Shown one piece after another: positions 40,201 to 52,200 of a stretch of 64,000 nucleotides of DNA. Source of the DNA: Siphonodentalium dalli (lineage: Eukaryota > Mollusca > Scaphopoda > Gadilida > Siphonodentaliidae); the NCBI GenBank assembly GCA_032622095.1, contig CP136067.1:42079549-42143548 (forward strand), read 5' to 3'. Each line of letters begins with the position of its first letter. Positions within the stretch are counted from its first letter, which is position 1. The notes beneath the pieces are model-generated. The model was not told where the DNA came from, ran no database searches, and saw nothing but the letters and a program-made list of their open reading frames with translations. The translations under genes and the position numbers were made by a program.

Positions 40201-43200
40201 TATCTGGCACATAGACAATAAAACAGGCAAAGACGTTTGCGCTGTCCAGCTAAGCTTTCGAGGAAGCTCATTGACCAGCATTACCGACCTTTCCTAAGAC
40301 GCAGGCAGGGGACCACCCCGTTCGAGTGGCATCCCATCCCCATGCCACAGATGCCCGATCATAAGGGCTTGAAGCCATGCTGCCAACTGCGCATTTCGGT
40401 CTATGCTGTCCTCTCTTCCTTAAACATGCCATAAGCGGGACCACTTAGGTCGGGGGAGTTCCTCTCTATCTTGGCTCTTCAAATTAAAATAAAACAACAT
40501 TATAAAGGGATGTGTATCCTTTACTAGGAGGATGATAATTTCATTCCTTTCCTTCCTAGGGGAGCCATTTTTAGAGCGGGTCTTCCCCTAGTTTGCTGCA
40601 TGCTTCACACTAACCGACCTATCACACACCTAGGTCGTTCTGCTGCATGTTTGGGGGGGGGCAGAGGCTCAGACCTGAATATTCCGTATGGTGACCGTGA
40701 AAATTTACCTGTGTTCATCATCTGACTACATTTTACATCATTTGAACTGATTTCAGTTGTAGAAGGCGCACCTTCATTTCTTAGAATCGGATCGCGGTGG
40801 GTATTCCGCTGGGAACGCGGACTGCTCTCAGGTGCCTAGTGGTCGTGATGGCCTAATAATAGTAATGTGTGTGGATTTAGGCTGAACATAATACTTGTGA
40901 TTGCACATTTTGCTGTCTGTCTCCATTCCAAAGGATGGTGCTCGTTGGGAAATTACTCCGAAATTAATACTCGTACCGACACTATTGTTTTGGCACCTGA
41001 GAGTAGCGGTTTGCTTTCTCATCGGATGCTCTGGTCACCTGCGGTGTTCGGCCATGTTCTCTGAGGGGCTATATATATATCTTTAATGATACATTGGATT
41101 GTGCCAGGGATCTCTGCTCTGGCTCCGACCATTGAATTGTTGGGCGCAGCTTTAGTAGGGTCTTCTGACATGATCTCATGATGACTTATATATCACCATG
41201 ATATATCTATTATATCATTTTATATATCTATATATGCGAAAGATTTGTGTCACCGGGTTTCTGCAATGATATCTTGTGAAACGATGATACATAGGTACCT
41301 CAGAGACATGAGACATGTTCTCTGTGGGGTTGTATATCTATATTTAGTGATACGTTGGATCATGACAGGGAGCTGTGATCTGGCTCCGCCCATTAGATTG
41401 ATGGGCGCAGCTTTGGAAGGGCCTTCTGACATGATCTCATGAGGAAAACTTAATATGTATATCCCCCGGATATATATATTATATCATTTTATATATATAT
41501 ATACGCAATGTGTATATTGTGATACATAGGTACCTCAGGGACATGTGAACGTGTGATAACTGTTCTAAGGGCAGGACCAGTTCACGCTCCTCCGATGACG
41601 TATCAATTCGTTGGTTTAACCAATTCGTGGGGATACGTCTGGTGGAGCTGCAGGGGTACTTGGGACCTCCAGGCCATTTGGCCCCCACCAGACGCTAGCG
41701 GTTCTGGGCGCTAAAGCTGCCAAATAATCGAGTGCGTACGTATCGACACCGGCTGGATGGCCTTAGGCAGCTTAAGCGTAGGGCAGGGGCCGTACCCATG
41801 AGGTAAAGCGTCGAGTCCCCCTGGTCACGATCGAATTAACGACACGGCCTTGCCTGCCACTCCTCCGTGAAGGGATCGGAGAAAAATGACCTCTCCCCAC
41901 CCTCCAGCTTGGCCAGGATATTAGCTTGGGCATGACCACCTGCAGCATGCGATGGTGGGGGCTCCCTCTGATCCGATGGCTTGACTCGCTTATAGTTGTA
42001 TAACCCATTGGGGCTGGTGGGCTCTCCATTTGATACCTGTACCATAGATTGGGCATCAGGTTATCTGCCATTTGCATTGGTGAACAGCAGTTAGTTAAAC
42101 TCTTAATGTTGGTTGTCTTGCCATCTTTGGAGTGGGCCTCCTCCAGTGCAGGTCGTTATGTCGCTAAGGCGGAGAGGGAGTTAGTCTCCTCGAATCTCAA
42201 AATCGGCTGGATTCTTAGAACTGACGGATGAAGAACAGAGAATTGCTCGGTTCGCTCGCAATTCTGAATTGAATGGCACCACCTGGGATGTTGCTTCCAA
42301 AAACAAGGGGGGGAGGTACATGTTTGGGCAATATAGCACTCTAATTATATGAGTTATTTCACGTACCTAATCATAACAGATTCATTAAAGAGTTCATATT
42401 TAGGTACAATCTGTTTTAGAAGAGTGCATTCTCTCCAAAATTTGGCTATTAACTTTATTGCGCGTGCCTCCTCCTGGGCTTGCATTCTAATCCATATAGT
42501 TCAGTGTGAACGGCTTCCTTTAGCGGAAATATGATATTTTTAAAAATATAATATATATTTCCTTAAAGAAAGCCTGAACACTGAACTATCATAGGGCCCT
42601 CCCATGGCGGTGCCATTCCCAACCCCGCAACTCGCCAATCTCCTGATTGAGTTGAAAATAAACTGGCGGATTCAGTCGGTTATATTGGGACTGCGCATGC
42701 GTGACTAATCCGAGCAAGACCGCGAGGTACCGTAGGCGACCACACACAAAAAGTTAACCCCTTTTCTACTATGGTTTTACAAACGCAGGACATCTATCCA
42801 TATAGTTCAGTGTTCAGGCTTTCTTTAAGGAAATATATATTATATTTTAAAAAATATCATTTTGGTATATGAATTTTTGACACTTATATACAGATCAAGT
42901 TAAAATATGGGTTTGATCCGATATATTTTAACAGAGTTATGGCCCTTTATAATTCACACCTCTTTGCTATGCACTATTAATTTTTAAGAGAACACTGAAG
43001 CCTGTATTATTGAAAAAGCCAATTTATCATAGTGTGGTCACCTGATACTCTTGCTGAAGACTGCTTGCTTCAGACCAGTTTACCATCTGTCATTACAAGA
43101 CATGACATTAGCTAAACAACTATTCTACCAGAGTCTACAAGAATAAATAGGAATAGTCCATTGTTCATTTCTCCAAGCCTGGACATAGTGTGTCTGACAT

Positions 43201-46200
43201 TTGCAGAATGAAGTCCCCAGATGGTGAATTTAGTGTTGCTACCCCATACAGCAGGCTAGCATCACCAAATACACCCTCAATTACCTTATTCTGCTTAGGC
43301 CTCATCTTCTGGGACAATTTATTTTTTAAACATGTTTTAAAATTTGAAAAAAGTGACACCATTATAACATCTGCAGAGTTATTAAACTTTACTCTTGAAT
43401 GAAATTATGGAAACATTCCACCCTCCCCCACCCACCCCCTCCCACATGGCCCAGACCCAACCCTGCCATCAACCAACATCCCTTCCAAGCCATATCACCT
43501 CTCAATTTAATACCTCTTCTCACCACAGAGGCATATATATCTGTAAAGGTACAGGTTATTAATTATATAAACTGGCCAGATGACATGTATTATTCTAATC
43601 TAAACATATCTGTAGCAATTTAACAACAAACTGGTGCTCCCATGGTTAGGTGATGACTGACATTCAATGATACTGTGAATGGCTTTGATTTCTTCAAGTC
43701 TGGAAATAGTGTGTCTGACATTTACATACTGAGGTCCCCAGATGGTGAATTTAGTGTTGCTACCCCATACAGCATGCTAGCATCACCAAATACACCCGCC
43801 AGGGACCTAATTCTGCTTAGTCCTCATCTTCTGGGAAGTATCCTAAGTATCAAATTGACGGTTTGATTTAGTCACTTTTTCCACCTGTTCAGTTTCAATG
43901 TCCCCCTAATTTGCAGAAGATAAAATGCATAATTGAGGTGCTCAATGGGTGTGTATCACCAACTTCAACTGTAGGACTTCATTGATTTAGTCACTTTTTT
44001 CCACCTGTTCAGTTTCAATGTCCCCCTAATTTGCAGAAGATAAAATGCATAATTGAGGTGCTCAATGGGTGTATCACCAACTTCAACTGTAGGACTTCAA
44101 TCTGTTCCTTGGTTTTATTGGCCATTGAGGCCTAATCAGATTGAGGATGAATTTGGTGATGCTAGCCTGCCTTACAGAATATTGTCATTAAATCCACATT
44201 TTTGGGACCTAATTCTGCAAATGTCAGACATACTAAATTCAGGTTTGGCCATTTCATATTATTGTTTTAATCACCACTTATCCAGATGAAATCATACGAC
44301 TAATATTCAAAGAGAAATGGGGGGGGTATATATTGGATTAAATTTGTCTTCTATCTGTCAGGCTTCCATCCGTCTGCCTGTTGAGATGTCTATCCATCCA
44401 TCTATCAACAATTGATTTCTTCTCCATATTAAAGACGGAATGTGTTTATATAGTTCAGTGTGCATGTTCCCTAGGTGTCTCACAATCAGATTTGTTCAAT
44501 TAAGTTCTTCACATCAAATACATGTAGGTGCCAAGCCAGGGCCATAACTCTTTCCCTCCATAGTAAGTCTTAAAACAGTTTTTTCTCAAGAATCATTAGG
44601 CCTATATAGCTTATATTTGGTATGGAGGGGCCTTGGGTGACTGGGGTTCAGATTTGTTCATGTGGTCATTTTTAGGAAATGAGGTCCCCAGAGGGTGAAT
44701 TCGGTGATGTTAGTCCACCTTGCGGAATATTGTCATTAAATTCACCTGCAAAGGTCAGACACTAAATACAGACTCGGCTGTTCCAATATTAGTTTCTTAA
44801 CCAGCACTTATCCAGGTGAAATCATACCCTGATTTTTCAAAGAAAATTGGGGGTATATTGATATTACTAGATGAATGGATCTCATAGATGAGGATTCACA
44901 TTTGTTCTAATAGGGGCAGAGATAAGAGATTTAACTCTCCTCTATGCTGTTTGGTACTGGTATAATAATATTGATTTCTAGACAGCCTGGGTGGGGGCAA
45001 TGTTTGAGGCAATGGGGAGGGAGTGTAGAGGGGTGGAGATTTGACCCCCTATTTTGATCAAAAGTTAAAAAGTTCATGCCTGATACTAAATTAGTTGTAG
45101 ATTAGATGTTCACACCAAAAATAAGTTAGAACAGTTCTCGTAGTTTGGTTTGATTTTCTAACATGTATGTTTTTAAACCATCAGTCCATATGTTTCTACT
45201 TCAGGTTAAACTGTTGGACCGAATTGGCCACAAATTTGAACTTTATGGGGGTGTCAGGTTGGTAATTATCAAACGTTTGAAAACTTGAAGTACTGGTACC
45301 AGTCGTAAAATTCAACCTAAGAGGAATGTACAAAGTGATTTTTGTGAACTTAGTACTGTGGTATGGTTGTCCTCTTTAAAAGGTAAGAGGTTGGAAATTT
45401 GTCAGTGATGTGCAATTAGAAATTTCAAGGTGAAGACCCCTGCTCATTTGAGAACATCCAGCTATGTCCATGTTTAGAACTTAAGTGATTCTGTCAAGTA
45501 CTGACTCTTGTTGTCTTCAGAGTCCCTGTCTTCTCAGTCCTTACAGTCTGGTGGGCGACCCACAGTCATCGACTGTCTTGTTTACTCATAGCGTTACTTC
45601 CCTGAATCTTGTGCACAAAGATGAAAGAGAACGAATAGATCTGCCAACAGGCTATTTATTATAGCTAGATGGCACGTGACCTGCTACATCATAATAATGA
45701 TTCAAAACATACTTATGCTATTTCATACCAAAATAATAAATTTTAAACGGGTCTCATAGATCCCTTCTTTTTGAATAAAAATGAATATACAGTGAAACCT
45801 ATTATGAGAGACCACCCATTTTGCCAACACAAAATGGTCGTTAATGACAGGTGGTCGCCGACGACAGGTTTGTTCCAATTTCGACTGAACTGACATCTAT
45901 CATCAGTGTTAGCTGTCTGAGCAAGTGAATTATTTTTATACACAAACTGGTTGAAAATGATTGTGATTATATGTTTAATCTTTTTTTTAATAAAGTATAC
46001 TTTAAATTAATATTAGTTTAAAAAAAGAAGAAAAAAAGAGATATATAGGCCTACAGGTAAATGCATGTTAAATAATGCAGTAGAACAGCTGATCAGAGAA
46101 CACACCGGGCACGTGAGTCGTGACAGAAGGAAGAACAAGACAGATTGCCGGGGCGCAAATCAACTCCCAATATGATAACTTGATAAAAAGGGAATAAACA

Positions 46201-49200
46201 TACATCAGTCGTCACTGCGTGTCTTTATTTCATTCCCTATTATATTATTTTGGATGTATTAGTATCTTCGAATAAAACTGCAAACAGCTGCAGAAAATTC
46301 ATAAATAGTGGGTGTCCTTGACCTGTAATGATTCTGGACACGTGCATGATTGACCTCCATTTCGTGACTACGGAATATCTCTTTGATGTTTCTATTGTTG
46401 CGACATAGTTCATTGCGTAGTGTCTGCAAACTTCTACTAGTACTTGATGATGTCATGGAATGATTTAGTTTAATATGAAGCCTGGGAATGAGCATTATAA
46501 ACACTTAGAAAGTATGCATTGTCAGCGTGTTGATGGTTCTTTCAATGAGACATAGCGGGAGGACGTGAACTCCTGTATTTATTAAACAAAGGTTCCTTTA
46601 TGCGGTACATTCAGGTGCAGACATTAAATCCCCTCGTTGAGTAAGTTTGAAACTTTGCCCTAAGCGTTTTCATGCTTCGCCACAATGAGGCAGCGACTGG
46701 ATTAATGATAGGCTTATTGCTAAAACAACAGTACAGCCAAGCATAGTCTCAATTTTATGCTACTATGGAATATAGGATCTTTTTTGTCCCCCGAAAAAAC
46801 AATTTCGGGGGACTATTAAAATAGCCAGTGTCCGTCCGTCCGTGCGTCCGGAAATGGTTTCCGGATGATAACTTTAGTTTCGGTTATTAGAACAAAAGCA
46901 AATTTCATAGGTGAGTTTATCAGACAAAATACAGGTCAAGTTCGAATATGGGTTATGGCCCTTTTTTTACTTAGAAACTGGTAATTTTCTGGTTTCCGGA
47001 TGATAACTTCAGTTTGTGTGATCATATCTGAACCAAATTTGGTATGTGAGTTTATCAGCCCTATGTACAGGTCAAGTTCGAATATGGGTATGCTCCGCCC
47101 TTTTTCGACTTTTTTTACTTAGAACATTTCTCACTTTTTTGGTTTCCGGATGATATCTCAAGTTTGGATCCTTTAATTGCAAATACCGTTTTTATGTGGA
47201 TCAGTCATATCAAGATACAGGTCAAGTTCGAATTTGAGTTTGATCTGATGATTTTTCACAGAGTTATGGGCTTTTCGACTTAGAAAATTCAATTTTTCTT
47301 TTAATTTTCTTCATTTTGTGCCAATTTGAGGTTATATTTTGACTTTAAGAGTTTTTTTAAGATTTGGTTATTTGTATGCATGTCAGTAATGAGACAATGC
47401 ACAAGTGTCTTATCCATATAGTATACTTCTACAAAGCCTCCGCTCCAAATGAAGCCACCGGATCGGGGGACACTGTGGCCGAGCGGCCTTTTATTGTATT
47501 TCATCATACATTAGTTAGGTCAAACACATCGTCAACATTCAATTCAAAAATAATAAGAGTGATGATGTTTTTATAATCCACGTTCCCAAATTTATACTTT
47601 TGGATTAAAATGAACCAATGTTATATCTCCCCTGCTGGGAATTCCACTTAGTCACATGTCCCGGTGGGGAATCCCCAAATCATAGTTTGTGATGAAGCAA
47701 CTGATTGCAACTAATTTTAATCAAAGAAATGCATGCTGCTGAAGCATTTGGGGCTCACAATGGGTGTTAATGTCGGAAAAGCACCAGTTGGTTAAAGTCT
47801 TATTTTTCATGTCGGGTGGTCGTTCATAACGGGTAAATTTGGTTATTTTTGCCACAAATCACCGACCGCTGGTCGCGTTTGACAGGTGGTCGCTCACGGC
47901 AGGTCATTTATATAGTAAAACCAGTCCGTACAAAGCCAATGCGGTCGTTAAAGCGAGGTAGTCGCTCTTGGCAGTGGTCGCTCAAAGCAGGTTTCACTGT
48001 ACCATGTAGTTCAGTGTGTAAGTACATGTATCTTATTAGGGAATATGTATTTTCTATTTGAAAATGTTATATTTTAATAATATATGATTGTTTTTCATTC
48101 ATACAGTTGCATTGCTGGACGATAATCCTATTATGTTGAAATATTATGCTTTTTTTCCATACAGACGCACTGCCATTGACAATGACAATGATTGAGTAAT
48201 GAAAAAATGTTTTTTATAATATATTTAGAAGCACTGGTATTACTGGCCAATTATACTTTGTTAACCCTGTATTTACTAAATGGTTCTACCATCAGTTATA
48301 AAAGTAAACATTGGAATGGTCTATTATTCATTTGGAGGGGTGTTTTGGTAATAAAAGCAGATGACAGACAGAAAAACAGATAATACAAGAGCTTAATGAT
48401 TTATATACAATGGTGTGAAATGTTCAAATAATAAGTTCAACAAACAACCTATGGTCGGTCGTTAGTTCAATTTATTATCTGAATATTTCCTAAAGGATCT
48501 ACTCGTCATTGAGTATTTAGTATAGAAGGGTTAATATGTTCAGTTTTTATCCATGCAGGATAATGGTGTTACTTGATGAGTTGTTCCCTTAGGAATGTTC
48601 AGATAATATGTTTAGCAAATGACATTTGTTGAACTTATTATCGGAACATTTCCCAAAAATTAATAGAAATTCTTCTACACTTGTTTTATCTGTTATTCTG
48701 TCTGTCGTCTGCTTATGCATCCTGATCACCCCTCAAAATGAGTAATAGACCATTCCAATGTTCACTTTTATAACTGATAGGAGAATCCATTTTAGTAAAG
48801 AATGGGTTAATCTGTTATGTTTATATCCATACAGAGGCACTGGCGTTACTGGATGATGACGGCATTATGAGAGGAATTTACGTCAACATACAGGATGAAC
48901 TCAAGGGTACAAAAGAAGTAGTGGACAAAGAGAAAGACAAGGTTAGTTGTATTGTTTTCCACAATCAGGTGTCTAGTTGTTCTGGCCAATTAAAGTGATG
49001 TGAAACACTCCTGCAGGGTGATGAGAGAAATAGAGAATATTCTTGCTCAAATTTGTTATTTTTATGAATATTAATCCAAATAGTGTCATTATTTCAATTC
49101 GAAAATTCCCAAATTACCCCACTATGGTATCTATTATTCCTAATTGCATGGCCCCCGGACCCTTTCCCAAAAATACCCAAGATTATCCACGTCAGAACCC

Positions 49201-52200
49201 CTAGATGCGACATACTATGGTTCTGGTATCGGCGAAGCTTATTTTTGTGTCCAATGTGGGGAAGTTGGTGGGATGGTGAAAGTTTTCCTAAGACAAAGAT
49301 TCAAGAGTCACTCCAATATGTGAGATTTGTACAAAGAGTGGTCTGACTATTATTGTTATTGCCAGGCCATATGTGATAAATTAAAACTTACATAAAATAT
49401 AAAATACAGAGCATTGCGAGTTCATTACAATATTATATCCAGATAGACTTATCCAATACATTGCCCTCCATTACCAGAAAAGAAGGTATTCTTTTATTTG
49501 GCCTCGTAAACATCCCCCGGCAGCCATCTTGGATTTACATGTATGACATTATCCGCTTTCCAAATTGAGCATCATTGACATTTTCATTTTTAAAATGTTC
49601 ACAGAATGAGAGCTTGGAACGAGAAGTTTTAGATTTGCAGTCAGAGTTTGAATTTGAGAGAATTGATTACCTTGACACAATCCGAAAACAAGAAAAACAA
49701 TTAAAGCTGATGGAAGGAATTATGAACCGCATTCATCCATGTCTGCGGAAAGATTGTAACTACACGAATCTCGACAAAGTGAAAATGGAATCCAAATGGG
49801 ACGAGGATGAACAGAAATGGATATTACCAAAACTAGTCATAGACAGGACTGCTCTACCTGTCTCAGGTTAGTCTCATCTCAATATTATCTGATTAATTCA
49901 TTTATCAGAATCGCTCCAGTGCATTTGGGTCAAATTACCACACTTCAGGCTAAAGTAACAATCCAACCGAAAGATAGAAATACAGTAATGCACTAAATAA
50001 TTGACTCCTTGACCACAGCAAAATTATGGGTAACTTTTCAGGATTTAATCGAAAATATGGCTTGCTGCCATTCGTTGGAAAGTTCTCACTGAGAGCTTTC
50101 TGATGAATGGCAACAAGCCATATTTCCGACTAAATCCTGAAAAGTTACCCATAATTCTGCTGTGGTTAAGGAGTTGATTATTTAGGGCATTACTGTAGGT
50201 GAATAATATATAGAAGCGGAAACCAACTTGCTGGTCCTTTCCAAGCCTGCAAATAGTGTATCTGTCATTTGCAGAATGAGGTCTGCCAGATGGTGAATTT
50301 AGTGATATCTTGCAAAGTGGGCTAGCATCACCAAATTCAACCTCTGGGGACTTCATTCTGCTTAGGCTTCATCTTCAGCGTCCCGTGCAAATCCCGCGCT
50401 CTAACAATTCATCTAGCCAGTTTTATTTCTCTCCTTGGACCTATCAGACGTGGTTTTAACTAAAGGAAGTATTTCTCTTTTGCGAGTTTATCAACTCAAT
50501 CTATAGTTTCAAATTAACATTGTTTTTAGTTACTTTTTCCATTCTGTTCAGATTCTATATCCCCTAAATTTGCAGAAGATAAAATGCATAATCGAGGTGA
50601 CTAATGGTTGAACAATACCAACTTCAATTGGGGAACTTCAAACTGATACTAGGTCTCCAATAGCAGTTGAGGCCTAAGCAGAACAATGTTCCCTGATGGT
50701 GAATTTAGTTCACCGGGCTAGCATCACTAAATTCACCCTCTGGGACCTCATTCTGCAAATGAAAGACACACTATTTGCAGGCTTGGTTCTTTCCACGTTT
50801 CTTTGGTGACAAAGAAACAAATTATTAGGTACCAATGTTTTATTTTGACAGGTACCGTGCTTCCAGGATCCAAGATCGAATCCCGAGGACATCCTCAGCC
50901 ATCTCCCCGCGGAATGAGTGGAGAATTACAGGCGAGCATTTACGATAATCAAGATGATGACAGATATAGGCAGGTATGGAAAAACTATCCTTACTTTTCG
51001 TCAATGGGCACTTGTGTATTCCACTTTGAAGAGATTCAAAGATTGTATGACTTGGATCACTTGTTTTGACAACAATTCAAACTTTGTTTTATGTTACCTG
51101 TGTAGATCATGCCATAAATCTGTACTCTGGCTAACGCCCAGTAGAGATCATATTCCACCAATACAAAACCTTGGAACTTTTTGAAGTTTTGACAGGGAAT
51201 CTTATAAAGTCAAAAATATAATTCTCCTTAATAATCTTATAAAGACCAAAAAATAATGCTCCTTAATAATGTACTTCATTGTAGGTGAAAGTCCCAACTC
51301 GAAATTTCACAATTTAAGTGAATTTGTGAGCGATTTTTCTTGGCGTCGCTTACTATTATGGAATTTCCCCTGGGTAAATAATTCAAAGTTTATTGCGATA
51401 TCGGCTCACCAAGCCAGAGAAAAGCATGCAATTATGAGTTGGGACATTCACCTACAGTGAACTATGTTATTAACCCTTTGGCGAGTAGAACGACATATAT
51501 ATCGTCTATCGGTTGAGGAGTAGAACGACATATATGTCGTTTCAGGAAGTTTTATTTTATATAGACAAAACTTCAATAAATCATCTGATTAATAAATGAT
51601 TTGTATAGGAGTTATTTTGACTAATATAATGTCCCAAATGTATAAGTGCAATCGATTATGATAACACACGTTAACAAAAATGCACATAAATTAAAACGAA
51701 TTATTGGACCCTTTTGACTCGAACTTGTTAATAATTATTGCTATGACGTTGACGTTAAATTTACTCATGACGTAATGTATATGACGTTACAGATACTCTC
51801 CAAAGGGTTAAGGAACAGATAATAACTAAGAAATATATTTCCCGTGCTAATTTTCGATAAGGTTCCCTGCCAAAACTTTAAACAGTTCAAAAGTTTTGCT
51901 GGTGGAATATGATCTCTATGGGCGTTAGCCAGAGTAGAGATTCATGAACTATTACCTGTGGTGCTATTGCAAAAGCTGCTAGGCATCTTTGGTATATGGT
52001 GAATTATATTGCCTCTCCTGCACTACAACGCTTCTCCAGTTTTTATCATGAACCTTTCTTTACTAAATACTCATACATTGGCGAGTAGCAGTGACCAGCC
52101 TAGAGGTTTCAAATTTGGAGAAGTCACTTCTCCCTGTTTGTTTATTAGGGAGAAGTAGACTGTTATCAGGGAGAAGTAGCAATGGCTGAAGTTCAATATA

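Noticed and set aside
40237-42231. Short frames in element A as reverse transcriptase or recombinase remnants
   Set aside because: None shows a catalytic motif; I could not support a DIRS protein by eye, so the element is called on its termini only.
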